Shown: positions 43,299 to 52,659, counted from the stretch's first letter. The stretch is 64,000 nucleotides of DNA from Phycisphaerae bacterium (GCA_030432905.1 JAUILU010000004.1:186001-250000), one strand, 5' to 3'. The notes: generated by a model not told the origin, from the letters alone. Numbers and translations are program-made.

Positions 43299-44066
43299 TC
43301 ACGCGCGGTGCGCTTCAGTCATAAGCCGCTTCATCTCGGCAACGGCGTTCTTGAGACCGGTGTACACGGATCGGCTGACGATCGCGTGGCCGATGTGAAG
43401 CTCTTCGATGCCAGCCAGCGCCGCGATCGGCTGGACGTTGTGGTAGTTGAGCGCGTGGCCCGCGTTGAAGCGCATGCCCGCGGCTCGGATGCGCTCGCCC
43501 GCCTCGGCGACACGAGACAGCTCGTCGGAGAGCGGCTTCTTGCGGAAGTCGCCGCCCTCGGCGGAGAACGCGTGCGCGTAAGGCCCGGTGTGTACCTCGC
43601 ACACATCGAACCCGACAAGTCGGCACGCATCGACCTGCGCGCTATCCGCATCAATGAACGCGCTGACCAGCAAGCCCGCCGCGTGCAGCCGCTCGACCGT
43701 CTCGCGCATCTCCGCGGTCTGCCCCGCGACGTCGAGGCCGCCCTCGGTCGTCACTTCTTGACGTCCCTCGGGCACGAGCATCACGGTGTGAGGCTTCAGG
43801 CGTTCGGCGATCGAGACCATCTCCTCGGTCGCGGCCATCTCGAGGTTCAGCTTTACCTTCACGAGCGATCGCAGCAGCTCGACGTCGCGGTCCTGGATAT
43901 GTCTGCGGTCTTCGCGGAGGTGGACCGTGATGCCGTCGGCGCCGCCGAGTTCCGCTTCGTGAGCCGCGCGCACCGGGTCCGGCTCGCCGGCGTGCGGGTC
44001 CATGCCCTTGTACCGGGCTTGGCGGAGTGTGGCCACGTGATCGATGTTGACGCCGAGCTGGATCAT
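43299..44066 (-). CDS. pdxJ: Pyridoxine 5'-phosphate synthase
   Basis: PdxJ condenses 1-deoxyxylulose 5-phosphate with 3-amino-2-oxopropyl phosphate to make pyridoxine 5'-phosphate. The 255-residue TIM-barrel protein begins [18 protein letters not shown] and has [61 protein letters not shown] and the phosphate-binding end [16 protein letters not shown]. All active-site landmarks are present and the length is normal. The ATG at 44066 is preferred over an upstream TTG. It lies 21 bases downstream of the 2-hydroxyacid dehydrogenase gene on the same strand. Confidence 0.96.
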   Translation of the reverse strand: MIQLGVNIDHVATLRQARYKGMDPHAGEPDPVRAAHEAELGGADGITVHLREDRRHIQDRDVELLRSLVKVKLNLEMAATEEMVSIAERLKPHTVMLVPEGRQEVTTEGGLDVAGQTAEMRETVERLHAAGLLVSAFIDADSAQVDACRLVGFDVCEVHTGPYAHAFSAEGGDFRKKPLSDELSRVAEAGERIRAAGMRFNAGHALNYHNVQPIAALAGIEELHIGHAIVSRSVYTGLKNAVAEMKRLMTEAHRA

Positions 44067-44087
44067 GAACAATCCTAAGCCCGGCTC

Positions 44088-45047
44088 CTACGCGGAGTAG
44101 TCGGCCTCGAATTCAGGCTCCTGGCCCGCCAGAACCGCCCAGACGTCGCGCACGACCCAGCTCATCGCCTTGCTCGCGCTCGCCGTCGCCCCGCCGATGT
44201 GCGGCGTCAGGTGCACGTTCTTGATCTCCAAAAGCGGGTACGTCGCGTCGAAGGGCTCGGGGTCGTGCACATCCAGCAGCGCGCAGGCCGCCGGGTGCGC
44301 GATCATGAACGAGGCGCACGCGAACGGGTCGACCACAAAGCCCCGGCTCGCGTTGATGAACACGATGTCGTCCTTCATCTTCGCAAACTCGTCGGCGGTG
44401 ATGATGCTCCGGTTCCTCGGCGACCCATCGACATGCACGGTCAGCGCATCGCTCTTGGTCAGCAGCTCGTCCATGCCGACGGGCGTTGCGCCGAAGCGTT
44501 TGCTTTCTGGGATCTGTTCTAGGTCGTGGTAGATCACCCGCATGCCGAGCGCTGCCGCGACCTGCGCGACGCGTGAGCCGATCCTGCCGAGCCCAAGGAT
44601 GCCGAGCGTCATCGACCCGAGCTCTCGCTCACCCGTCAGGTTCTTGCGCGCCTGCTTCCACGCGGCGAGATCGACGATCGGCTTGCACAGGAACACCCGA
44701 GGCCGAACAGCATCGAGCAGCATCGCGAAGACCAGCTCGACCACGGCCTGTGTGTTCGCGCCGGGCGTGTGCACGACGCGAACCCCCCGCTGCTTGCACG
44801 CGGGCAGGTCGATCGTGTCCAGCCCAACCCCCGCGCGACCGACCACGCGGAGTTTCTTGGCGGCATCGAGCAACAACTCATCAACAGGCGTGTACGACCG
44901 GACAACCAGACCCTCCGCCACGGCAAGGTGCGCGCGGAAGTTTGGGTCGTCGGATTTGCAGCGGATCAACTCGCAGCGCTCGGCGAGCCAGGCGGCGCAC
45001 TCTTCGTCGAGATCCTCGGCCTGGATCACCAGCGGCTTCTCGCTCAC
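44088..45047 (-). CDS. D-isomer-specific 2-hydroxyacid dehydrogenase
   Basis: A 319-residue NAD-dependent dehydrogenase related to D-3-phosphoglycerate dehydrogenase. It has VGRAGVGLDTIDLPACKQRGV, the NAD-binding LGILGLGRIGSRVAQ, the catalytic Arg in FINASRGFVVD, the acidic residue region LLDVHDPEP and the catalytic His in LTPHIGGAT. It lacks the C-terminal ACT or ASB regulatory domains of long SerA. Substrate is uncertain: 3-phosphoglycerate, 4-phosphoerythronate or another hydroxyacid. Because it is next to pdxJ, an involvement in PLP synthesis (the PdxB step) is possible but unproven. The GTG at 45047 lies 10 bases after the clpS stop. Confidence 0.9.
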   Translation of the reverse strand: MSEKPLVIQAEDLDEECAAWLAERCELIRCKSDDPNFRAHLAVAEGLVVRSYTPVDELLLDAAKKLRVVGRAGVGLDTIDLPACKQRGVRVVHTPGANTQAVVELVFAMLLDAVRPRVFLCKPIVDLAAWKQARKNLTGERELGSMTLGILGLGRIGSRVAQVAAALGMRVIYHDLEQIPESKRFGATPVGMDELLTKSDALTVHVDGSPRNRSIITADEFAKMKDDIVFINASRGFVVDPFACASFMIAHPAACALLDVHDPEPFDATYPLLEIKNVHLTPHIGGATASASKAMSWVVRDVWAVLAGQEPEFEADYSA

Positions 45048-45057
45048 GGCTGGTTAC

Positions 45058-45510
45058 TCACTGAAGGTTGTCGCCGCCGGTGTTGGTGTGGTCGCTGCCG
45101 TCGTCGTCGCCCGCCTCGGCCGGCTCCATCACGGCGCTCATCGAGCCGACACTCTCGGACATCAGCGGGTCCGGCCCGAAGCTGTGCACCTGCTCGACCT
45201 TGAGCTCGGCGAGCTCTTTGTGCGTTGTCAGGCAGATCGCCCGGCCCTGCGTGTCCACGGTCTTGGCGATCTCGAACGCGCCCGCGACGTTGTGGCCGAA
45301 GACTTTGCTGACCATCCGCATGACGTACTCGTACGTGTGGTGGTCGTCGTCGAGCAGGATCACGTTCCACGGCGTGAGCAGGCCCTCGTCTTCGCTAACC
45401 TCTGGCTTGGGGCGGACTTTCGTCGCCGCGACCCCACCATCGCCCAGTTCTGGGGAATCGAACGAGAGTTGGTCGTCGTTCCACGGCATGTTGTCGTCAA
45501 ACTGGCTCAT
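45058..45510 (-). CDS. clpS: ATP-dependent Clp protease adaptor ClpS
   Basis: ClpS delivers N-degron substrates to ClpAP. The core (about residues 45-115) reads TPWNVILLDDDHHTYEYVMRMV, where the Asp cluster and following residues form the N-degron pocket, then KVFGHNVAGAFEIAKTVDTQGRAIC and THKELAELKVEQVHSFG. The 150-residue protein is longer than typical (about 100) because it carries a 45-residue N-terminal and a 35-residue acidic, Gly/Asp-rich C-terminal extension. The ATG at 45510 begins MSQFDD. It is the first gene of a clpS, 2-hydroxyacid dehydrogenase, pdxJ group on the minus strand and is divergent from HU. Confidence 0.93.
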   Translation of the reverse strand: MSQFDDNMPWNDDQLSFDSPELGDGGVAATKVRPKPEVSEDEGLLTPWNVILLDDDHHTYEYVMRMVSKVFGHNVAGAFEIAKTVDTQGRAICLTTHKELAELKVEQVHSFGPDPLMSESVGSMSAVMEPAEAGDDDGSDHTNTGGDNLQ

Positions 45511-45596
45511 AGGGCCATTGTACGCGGGTTGGAGGCCCAGATTCTGGCGAAATCGGCGGTCGGCTGTCGATACCGGAGTCAGTCGAAAATGAACAG

Positions 45597-45632
45597 AACC
45601 GGGTGTGGCCGATCGCAAGCCGATTCCCGGTT
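45597..45632 (+). promoter_or_regulatory. Leader hairpin in front of the HU ribosome-binding site
   Basis: AACCGGG (45597-45603) pairs with CCCGGTT (45626-45632), with a possible inner GGC/GCC pair (45607-45609 with 45619-45621). The AGGAG of the HU gene starts four bases after the stem. A stem this close to the ribosome-binding site could tune translation or protect the 5' end. Function is not shown. Confidence 0.4.
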
Positions 45633-45647
45633 TCCAGGAGCACAGAC

Positions 45648-45917
45648 ATGAACAAGGGTGAACTGATCGAAGCCGTCGCCAGCCAGCTCAACGGCTCGAA
45701 AACCGACGCAAGCAAGGCTGTAGACGCAGTAATCGCGTCAATCACCAACGGCATCCAGAACGACCAGAAGGTCGCGATCTCGGGCTTTGGCACGTTCGTT
45801 CGCAAGGAGCGCGCCGAGCGCAAGGGCGTCAACCCGGCGACCAAGCAGCCGATGATGATCGCCGCCTCCACAACCTGCGGCTTCAAGCCCGCTCAGGCGC
45901 TCAAAGACGCCATCTAA
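45648..45917 (+). CDS. HU-family DNA-binding protein
   Basis: An 89-residue histone-like protein that bends and compacts DNA. It starts MNKGELIEAVASQLNGSKTDASKAVDAVIASI, then has the VAISGFGTFVRKERAER core and the DNA-binding arm around GVNPATKQPMMIAAS, ending FKPAQALKDAI. The intercalating Pro of the NPATK motif is present. Length is normal for HU. AGGAG lies 8 bases before the ATG at 45648. The gene has a hairpin in its leader and a run of hairpins ending in a terminator after its stop. Confidence 0.95.
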   Translation: MNKGELIEAVASQLNGSKTDASKAVDAVIASITNGIQNDQKVAISGFGTFVRKERAERKGVNPATKQPMMIAASTTCGFKPAQALKDAI

Positions 45918-45928
45918 CCCAGAACACG

Positions 45929-46062
45929 GGCCCGAGGGACCTCGGAGCGAAAGCTGCGAGGCTCCGGGCCGAATGCGAATCGCGGGCCGGCACTCTCCTG
46001 GCCGGGCACGCGGACAACGACACAGCCCCGATCCGAGCAGCATGACGGTCGGGGCTGTTTGT
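45929..46062 (+). ncRNA. Structured 3' region of HU, possible small RNA
   Basis: Three successive hairpins follow the HU stop. The first (45929-45970) stacks GGCCC/GGGCC, GAG/CTC, CCTC/GAGG and AGC/GCT, closed by a GAAA tetraloop at 45949-45952. The second includes GCCGG/CTGGC near 45986-46002 within CGCG/CGCG arms. The third is a terminator at 46022-46058. Such an ordered array in about 140 nt resembles a 3'UTR-derived small RNA or a stabilising 3' end. No known family is recognised. Confidence 0.4.
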
Positions 46063-46063
46063 T
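46022..46063 (+). terminator. Rho-independent terminator after HU
   Basis: ACAGCCCCGA (46022-46031) and TCGGGGCTGT (46049-46058) form a perfect 10-bp stem with a 17-base loop, followed by TTGTTTG. It ends the transcription unit that starts with the HU gene about 105 bases upstream of the first stem base. Confidence 0.85.
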
Positions 46064-46111
46064 TGCGCCCGTACCGCTTGACAAATTGATAGCAAACACT
46101 AACATATAGCC

Positions 46112-46558
46112 ATGGGCGACAAGGGCTACCCGGTGGTGTGTCGGCATTGCAAGTACGACAGGGCGGGACTCTTCCTGTCGGCGCCCTGTCCAGAGTGCGG
46201 CTCGACCAGCATCCGGATCCTTCACGGCAGAGTTTCCTGGCACCCCCGCTGGCTTCTGACCATCGCGCTCGCCGTAATCCCGCTGTACTTCTGGGCCACG
46301 ATGGTGCTCGAACTCCAGATCAGCAACTACCCGCCGGACCCGTTCGATGGGCTGAACACGATCATCCCGCTCTTTCTACTCATTGCGTCTTGGGGAGCCG
46401 CTGCGCTCGATGCCTGCGCTTCGGTGTCATACTCAAGACACGAGCCACCCATCCTCGCTGTTCGTATCTACAACGTGATCGGTCTGCTCTGGCTCTGCTT
46501 TATGCTCTTTCTCTCGACCGTGAGCACGGTGTTCCTACTCAGAGCGCTCGGCAACTGA
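46112..46558 (+). CDS. Zinc-ribbon membrane protein, unknown
   Basis: A 148-residue protein. The N-terminus carries a rubredoxin-like zinc ribbon, VVCRHCKYDRAG...CPECGS (about residues 9-31), of the C-x2-C-x-Y-D type that is widespread in planctomycetes. Three transmembrane helices follow (about 46-66, 82-104 and 120-142). No enzymatic motif is present. Its 3' end overlaps the convergent trpE gene by 24 bases. The ATG at 46112 lacks a strong ribosome-binding site. Function unknown. Confidence 0.7.
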   Translation: MGDKGYPVVCRHCKYDRAGLFLSAPCPECGSTSIRILHGRVSWHPRWLLTIALAVIPLYFWATMVLELQISNYPPDPFDGLNTIIPLFLLIASWGAAALDACASVSYSRHEPPILAVRIYNVIGLLWLCFMLFLSTVSTVFLLRALGN

Positions 46559-48157
46559 AGGAACAAACGCCGCGTCCGCGAGCTCGATCGCCTGCGCGAG
46601 TGCGCCGGCTTTGGCGATCGTCTCTTTGAACTCGGCCTCGGGCACGGAATCGAGAACAACGCCCGCGGCGGCCTGCACGTGGTAGTGCCACTCGTGCTCG
46701 GTCGCGGCGGGGTCCCAGTCTTTGGTCGGGACGACGATGGTGCGGAGCGCCAGCGCGATGTCCATGTTGCCGTCGAGACCGATGTATCCGAGCCCGCCGC
46801 CGTAGGGCCCGCGTTTGACCGGTTCGAGCTCGTCGATGATCTGCATCGCGCGGATCTTGGGCGCACCGCTGACTGTGCCAACGGGTAGCGCCGCGTGCAA
46901 AGCATCCCACGCGTCGAGCCCTTCGCGGACAACGCCGGTCACGGTCGAGCTGATGTGCATGACGTGGCTGTAGCGTTCGACGACCATGACGGGGTCGCAC
47001 TTGATCGAGCCGGGCGAGGCGACCTGGCCCACGTCGTTTCGCGCGAGATCGACGAGCATCGCGTGCTCGGCGCATTCTTTCTCGTCGGCGAGCAGCTCCT
47101 GTTCGAGTCTCTGGTCTTCCGCGTCGTCCTTGCCACGTCTGCGTGTTCCCGCGAGCGGGCGATTGGTGACGACCAGTTCGCCGGTCTCGCTCTTGCGCAC
47201 CCGGCAGAGAATCTCCGGGCTGGCGGCGACGAGGATGCAGCCCGGCGACTGCATGTAGACCATGTAAGGACTCGGGTTGACCGCGCGGAGTGCGCGGTAC
47301 ACATCGAACGGGTCCGCCTTGGATGTTCGCTCGAACCGCTGGCCCAGCACGACCTGGAAGATGTCGCCGGCGCGGATGTATTCCTGTGCCCGCTCGACCG
47401 CTGATTCGTATTCGTGCTGGGTCGTGTTGCTCTTGAGCACGGGCATCCGCCGCTCGCGCTCGACTCGGCCCGCAGACAATGGCTTGGAGTGCGTCTGGAT
47501 CTCGTCGCTGATCTCTTCGAGCTTCGCGAGTGTGTTCTTGTAGACTGCTTCTACTTCATCACCCGGCGCGAGCATCGCGAGCCCGACAACGTGCACGAGT
47601 TTCTCGACGTGATCGAACACGACGACCTGCTCGTGCATCGCCATGTGCAGGTCGGGCAGGCCCCGGTCGTCCTTCGGTGTGGACGCGAGTTTCTCGGGTT
47701 CTGAGTAACGGACGGTGTCGTAGCCCGCATAGCCGACCCAGCCTCCGATGAAGCACTCGGGCAGGCCCGCCGAGGCGCGGTCCGACGCGGGCTCGATGAA
47801 CTCGATGTTCTCGATCAGCTCGCGCGGCACGTGCAGCGGGTTGTCTCTGGTGAAGTTCTTGGTCGCGCCGTCGGGGTCGATGGTCGTGACGTCGTGGCCC
47901 TGTGCGATAACCTGCCGGGTGGGGTGGGCGCTCAGGATAGAGTGTCGGCCCTGCCGCTGACCGCCTTCGACGGATTCGAGCAGGAACGACGGCGCGGTGC
48001 GTTCGTCGGCGGACACGAGCCTCCGGTATGCGAGCACGGGCGTGAGCTGGTCTTCGAGCAGGCGCACGCCGAGCGGGATCGCGAGCGACTTTGTCGGCGA
48101 TTTCTCGCGGTTCTTGGCCGCCAGTGTGGTGAATTGTTCAAGAGTGAGACTTGGCAC
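46535..48157 (-). CDS. trpE: Anthranilate synthase component I
   Basis: TrpE makes anthranilate from chorismate for tryptophan synthesis. The 540-residue protein has an N-terminal regulatory half with LLESVEGGQRQGRHS, and the chorismate-binding half with QVVLGQRFERT, YMVYMQSPGCILVAASPEIL, NRPLAGTRRRG, ELLADEKECAEHAMLVDLARND, PVGTVSGAPKIRAMQIIDELE and YGGGLGYIGLDG. All catalytic landmarks are in order. The start is the GTG at 48157. No trpG or other trp gene is adjacent in the window. It could also serve as PabB, but the LLES regulatory motif favours TrpE. Confidence 0.93.
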   Translation of the reverse strand: MPSLTLEQFTTLAAKNREKSPTKSLAIPLGVRLLEDQLTPVLAYRRLVSADERTAPSFLLESVEGGQRQGRHSILSAHPTRQVIAQGHDVTTIDPDGATKNFTRDNPLHVPRELIENIEFIEPASDRASAGLPECFIGGWVGYAGYDTVRYSEPEKLASTPKDDRGLPDLHMAMHEQVVVFDHVEKLVHVVGLAMLAPGDEVEAVYKNTLAKLEEISDEIQTHSKPLSAGRVERERRMPVLKSNTTQHEYESAVERAQEYIRAGDIFQVVLGQRFERTSKADPFDVYRALRAVNPSPYMVYMQSPGCILVAASPEILCRVRKSETGELVVTNRPLAGTRRRGKDDAEDQRLEQELLADEKECAEHAMLVDLARNDVGQVASPGSIKCDPVMVVERYSHVMHISSTVTGVVREGLDAWDALHAALPVGTVSGAPKIRAMQIIDELEPVKRGPYGGGLGYIGLDGNMDIALALRTIVVPTKDWDPAATEHEWHYHVQAAAGVVLDSVPEAEFKETIAKAGALAQAIELADAAFVPSVAERSE

Positions 48158-48193
48158 GCAGCCATCCTAGCGTCCGGGGATACGCTCTAAGGT

Positions 48194-50173
48194 ATGACAC
48201 GCCCAATCAACGTGATTCTCTTGCTTGCTGTTCTCGCTCTTGCCCCCTTTGCACGCGGGCAGGAAGCCGAGGCTCAGCCCCGCCAGCTTGACATGCGCGA
48301 GGCCCCGCCGACGTTTCGGCTCGGGGTGCGTGTGCTGACGCACCGCTCGACGCGCAGCGCTTCGCCGGTGCTCGTGATCGCCGAGGACGCGGCTTCGTAC
48401 ATCAACGCGATCGGGCAGTGGACACCGAGCACGATGTTCCCGGTGCTGATCGACGACGGCTCGCAGCGCGCAGCCGAGGACATCGCCAGGTTCGCCCGCG
48501 CGTTCAAGCCAGAGCAGATCGTTCGGCTTGGGCAGGACGAGCCGATGCCGTCCGGCTGGCACGATCGGCGGAAGCTCATCGAGAACACGCTCGGCTCGAT
48601 CTGGGACATCGCCGACGACGAGGACCTGATGGGTCGGCTCATTAGCCACTGGCAGTTCGCGGTGCACGCGCCGCCCGGCGTGGTCGTTGCCGACCCGATC
48701 GACCCCGCGTGGACCGGCGCACTAGCGCTAGCAGCGGGCCACGCGCAGCCGATCCTCTGGTTCGACCGGAGCACTATCTCAGGGACCGTCGACAGCCAGG
48801 TCGGCGAGGGTCTGACGGGCGAGTTGATCGAGTTCATCGAGACCGAACTCGAAGCCACCGGCATGACCTGGCAGGGGCTGGGCGACACGATCGACGCGAT
48901 CACGATCAGCATGAACATACCCGTGCGGTGCAAGCTGCCTTCGATCCGCGAGAACGCCAACGAGTTCTTCGCGCTGACCGATGTGCTCGGCAAGCACAAG
49001 GCGCTCAGCTCGCCCCGGGGCACAAGGCTTCAGCGGTGGGCGTGGTCGGGGCAGCTCTTTGGAAACGAATCCGTCGCCGCGTACCGCGCGATGTGCGGTC
49101 TGTTCCTCCAGCCGACCAACGCGTGGGTGTTCGACGGCTACCCGAACCGCGAGCCCTGGAACGCCTACGACGGCGCGGGCGTGGTCGCCAACCTTGCCAA
49201 GGCCAATCTGCCGGCGACACTGCTCGACACGCCGAACCAAGGGCTCGATTCGTGGCGCAGCGCGACAACGCGCCCGCTCGACGCGGACCTCGTCTTTGTC
49301 ACAACCAAGGGCATGGCCAGCTACTTCGACCTCGAACCCGGACGCGCACACGCGCAGGATGTGCCCGTGCTCGACAGACCCGTCGCAGCGAGCTTCGTGC
49401 ACAGCTGGTCGGCGGTCAGACCCAACGACTCGAACACGATCGCCGGAGTTTGGCTCGACCGCGGCGCGTTCATGTACGTCGGTTCGGTGCACGAGCCTTA
49501 CCTGCAGGCGTTTATCCCTTCGCCGATCCTCGCGCTCCGGCTGATGGGTGGGCTGCCTTGGGGAGCTGCGGTGCGATCCGACGGGCTGAGCCCGATCTGG
49601 AAGGTCACGGTGCTGGGCGACCCGTTGCTTGCGGTCGGCAGTGAAAGACCCCGGACCGATCTCATCGAGATCGAGGGCGCTGACCCGATCGAACCAACGG
49701 TCGCCGAGCTTGTGAAAGCAGAGCAATTCAACAACGCGGTCCGCACGATGGTCCTGCTTGGCAGGGACAGCGACGCAACAAGACTCGCAGATGCGCTACG
49801 CAAAGAACAGCCAGAATCATTCGACGCGGCGATGGCCGAGATCGTCGGCATGCCGGCGTTCCGCGGGCACAACAAAGATCTGATGGTCGCGTGCGTGCTC
49901 AAGCTCGATACCGACATTGTCGATTCGTCCGGCATCGGCGATGCGCTCTGGCACGCGGCCGAGTCCGACCTGCGCACCGGCGTCTCGCCCGAAATGGCAG
50001 CCGCCCTCGAGCGTTCGCTCCGCGGTAGCCGAACGGTCCGTGACGCGATCAGGCTCGCCGGCTCGGTCGAAGCAACGCAGGGCGTCGCCGGACGCAACGC
50101 TGTGCTCGAACGCGTCGCGGCTTCGCTCAACGATCAGAACAAGGCGACCAAGATCCGCGCCGCCAAGCACTAA
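48194..50173 (+). CDS. Exported protein with gingipain-like C-terminal pattern
   Basis: A 659-residue protein with a signal peptide (MTRPINVILLLAVLALAPFARGQ). The part around residues 375-490 (ASFVHSWSAVRPNDSNTIAGVWLDRGAFMYVGSVHEPYLQAF, then WKVTVLGDPLLAVG) follows the layout of the caspase-like C25 (gingipain) peptidase fold and its relatives, including the GDP element. The expected catalytic Cys is not seen after the His, so it may be inactive or only distantly related. The last 170 residues are helical and repeat-like. The stop overlaps the convergent comEC gene by four bases. Function unknown. Confidence 0.65.
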   Translation: MTRPINVILLLAVLALAPFARGQEAEAQPRQLDMREAPPTFRLGVRVLTHRSTRSASPVLVIAEDAASYINAIGQWTPSTMFPVLIDDGSQRAAEDIARFARAFKPEQIVRLGQDEPMPSGWHDRRKLIENTLGSIWDIADDEDLMGRLISHWQFAVHAPPGVVVADPIDPAWTGALALAAGHAQPILWFDRSTISGTVDSQVGEGLTGELIEFIETELEATGMTWQGLGDTIDAITISMNIPVRCKLPSIRENANEFFALTDVLGKHKALSSPRGTRLQRWAWSGQLFGNESVAAYRAMCGLFLQPTNAWVFDGYPNREPWNAYDGAGVVANLAKANLPATLLDTPNQGLDSWRSATTRPLDADLVFVTTKGMASYFDLEPGRAHAQDVPVLDRPVAASFVHSWSAVRPNDSNTIAGVWLDRGAFMYVGSVHEPYLQAFIPSPILALRLMGGLPWGAAVRSDGLSPIWKVTVLGDPLLAVGSERPRTDLIEIEGADPIEPTVAELVKAEQFNNAVRTMVLLGRDSDATRLADALRKEQPESFDAAMAEIVGMPAFRGHNKDLMVACVLKLDTDIVDSSGIGDALWHAAESDLRTGVSPEMAAALERSLRGSRTVRDAIRLAGSVEATQGVAGRNAVLERVAASLNDQNKATKIRAAKH

Positions 50174-52659
50174 CGGAATGCGCTCACGTGGATCTCGCCT
50201 GTCTCAGTGATCTGCACCGACGCACAGCCCGTTATAAGCGATGTGTACCAAGCCCGGCCCGCACGGACGTGGTCCCATCTCGGGTCGTTGAGTCTGATTA
50301 TGCCCGTTGACTGCAAGACGACTTTCGGATCGACATGCAACGTGAACGCGTAGGCGGCTTCGTGCGCGCTGCCGTGGTGCGGGAGCTCGAGCACATCGGC
50401 GTTCAGATCCTCGCCCGACTCCATCAGGATCGCCATCGCTTCCTGCTGGATATCACCCGTGAGCATGACCCGGGCGCCGGTGCCTTCGGGTTCGAGCATC
50501 GCGACAAGCGAGGAATCGTTCTCGGCGCGCGGCGAGAAGCCCGCGGGCGGGTGAATCACGCGTAGCGCGTTTCTGCCGACTCTGATCTCGTCGCCACGGA
50601 CCGCGACGATGTGCTCGATGCCGAGCCGTTCGAGTTCAGCGAGTATGAACCCCGGCGCGCTGTCCGGATCGCGCAGCGCCGCGGCTCTGAAACTCTCGCC
50701 CGTGACAACGCGTTTAACATTGAGCAGTTCAGCCGCGTCGATGACGCCCATGTAGTGGTCGATGTTGGCGTGCGTGATGACGATCGTCTCGACGGTCTTT
50801 GACCCGAGTTCGATGCAGGCATCGGGGATGAGTTTGCGTCCGACATCACCATCCCATGAGCCGCAGTCCCAGAGCAGGGTTTCGCCGCCCGACTGCACGA
50901 CGAACGCCGAGGCGTTGCCGACGTCAAGCATGTGGACCCGCGTGCCCTCGTCGATGGCGCGCCTTGCCGCCCACTGCTCGGCTGCGAGCCACACCAGGAG
51001 CACGAGCACCACCGCGATCCATGACTTGTCTTGCAATGTCGCCCGGCGCCAGAGCCAGATCACGCCCAGTGTCGCAGCAGCCGACCACGCGTCCGAGACC
51101 TGGTGCAGGTGCACCGTCGCGAGCGAGAGCGAATCGAACCAGAGAGCCGTGTCCGCGGCGGCTCCTGACACAACGCGCAACGCAGCCGCGGCGAACGGCG
51201 CAAAGGGCGGCACAAGCACCCCGAGCACCAGCAGCACAAACCCGACCCACATCGTCAGGATGATCAACGGCACCGTCACAACCGTCGCGAGGACCGCCAG
51301 CGGGCTGACGATACCGATGTGGTAGACCACCGTCGGGATCGCGAGCGACCAGCACGCCGCGGAGGTGTGGATCGGGCGCAGCAGAAAACACTTCACGAGA
51401 TCGGCGCGCGTCGGCGCATCAAGCTCGGGCGTCTCCTGCCGAGTCGGCTCCGAGAGCAGCATCAGCCACCACGTCATGCCGAAACTCAGCTGGAACCCGA
51501 TCTGGAAAAGATCGCTCGGGCGGAAAACGAGCCAGATGATCGCGAGCCACGACACGACGGAGATCCGGTCGTGGCGCCGACCGATCGCGTCACACACGAG
51601 AACAACGAGCACAAGCAGAGCCGCGCGAAAGATCGGCGCGCGCATGGGCACGATCATGACGTAAAGCCCGAGCGCGAGGCACACGACCACCGGCTCGATC
51701 CAGCCCCGGTCGCCCGAGAGCCGGATCGTCAGCAGCGCCAGGCCCGCCGCCACCGCGACATGGAACCCGCTGACCGCGAGCAGGTGCACCAGCCCGACGC
51801 GGCGGAACGCGCCCGAGACGTCTTCGTTGTCGGTGCCGCGTTTGCCGAGCAGAAGCCCCCGCACGATCGGCCCCGCGCGTTCGTCGCCTTCGACCGCATC
51901 TTTGATGATCGCCGAGGCTCGCGACTGCACCCTGCTTCGCAGGCCGACGAGCATCGCCTCAGTTCGTTCGCCCAGCGACGTCGGGTCGGCCAGCGTGACA
52001 AGATCGGGCGACGTCCAGATCATCCCGACGTGGTGACGGTCGCGGTTCTGGAGCCCGTAGTCGCGCTCGCCCGGGTTTGTCGGAGGCCTGCCGCCTGACG
52101 CTTCGCCGATCACGCGCACGAACCTGCCTCCCGTGACAGATTCGTTGCGCCCGCGTTCGTTGTTAATCCAGACCGTCAACTCGCCCGACGCCGGTTGCCA
52201 CTGCTCACCGGCTTTGACCCTGCGGACACTGAGCGCGAAACGCTGCTGCTCTCCCCGCCGCATGAACTCGGGCACGAACCCGCTGAGCGCGCCCTCGGGC
52301 GGCGTGTAGATTTCCGGTGTCTCGGTCGCGAGCCCCTCGACTTCAACGAGCACTCTCGGGGCGGCGCCGAATGGCAGGTCTTGAGCCAGCGAATCGGCGG
52401 GCCAGGGCCCGAGGCTGCGAGACGAAAGCCCGGCACCGACCAGCACGACCGCCGCCGCCAATGCAACTCGCCCTGGGGTGTTCTTCGTCACGACCGATAC
52501 GCACGCGGCGACACATGCCAGGCCGAACCAGAGCGCAGGGTTTACGCCGAGCGTGTTGACCGCGATGACGACGCCCACGGCGTAGGCGGCGGCGCAGGTC
52601 ATGGCGGTCCGCCTGGCCGCCAGCTGCGCGGGCGACGGGATGCGTGTACGCGTGAGCAC
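50170..52659 (-). CDS. comEC: ComEC/Rec2-type DNA uptake channel
   Basis: A protein of about 829 residues for transport of single-stranded DNA across the inner membrane in natural transformation. It has N-terminal membrane helices, a DUF4131-like OB segment (about 100-230), the competence domain with VHLLAVSGFHVAVAAGLALL and many helices, and a C-terminal metallo-beta-lactamase domain with MLDVGNASAFVVQSGGETLLWDCG, VITHANIDHYMGVIDAAEL and ELPHHGSAHEAAY. The metal motif reads HANIDH rather than HxDxDH, so one ligand is altered. The start is uncertain: GTG 52659 is chosen, TTG 52668 is possible. Confidence 0.9.
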   Translation of the reverse strand: MLTRTRIPSPAQLAARRTAMTCAAAYAVGVVIAVNTLGVNPALWFGLACVAACVSVVTKNTPGRVALAAAVVLVGAGLSSRSLGPWPADSLAQDLPFGAAPRVLVEVEGLATETPEIYTPPEGALSGFVPEFMRRGEQQRFALSVRRVKAGEQWQPASGELTVWINNERGRNESVTGGRFVRVIGEASGGRPPTNPGERDYGLQNRDRHHVGMIWTSPDLVTLADPTSLGERTEAMLVGLRSRVQSRASAIIKDAVEGDERAGPIVRGLLLGKRGTDNEDVSGAFRRVGLVHLLAVSGFHVAVAAGLALLTIRLSGDRGWIEPVVVCLALGLYVMIVPMRAPIFRAALLVLVVLVCDAIGRRHDRISVVSWLAIIWLVFRPSDLFQIGFQLSFGMTWWLMLLSEPTRQETPELDAPTRADLVKCFLLRPIHTSAACWSLAIPTVVYHIGIVSPLAVLATVVTVPLIILTMWVGFVLLVLGVLVPPFAPFAAAALRVVSGAAADTALWFDSLSLATVHLHQVSDAWSAAATLGVIWLWRRATLQDKSWIAVVLVLLVWLAAEQWAARRAIDEGTRVHMLDVGNASAFVVQSGGETLLWDCGSWDGDVGRKLIPDACIELGSKTVETIVITHANIDHYMGVIDAAELLNVKRVVTGESFRAAALRDPDSAPGFILAELERLGIEHIVAVRGDEIRVGRNALRVIHPPAGFSPRAENDSSLVAMLEPEGTGARVMLTGDIQQEAMAILMESGEDLNADVLELPHHGSAHEAAYAFTLHVDPKVVLQSTGIIRLNDPRWDHVRAGRAWYTSLITGCASVQITETGEIHVSAFR

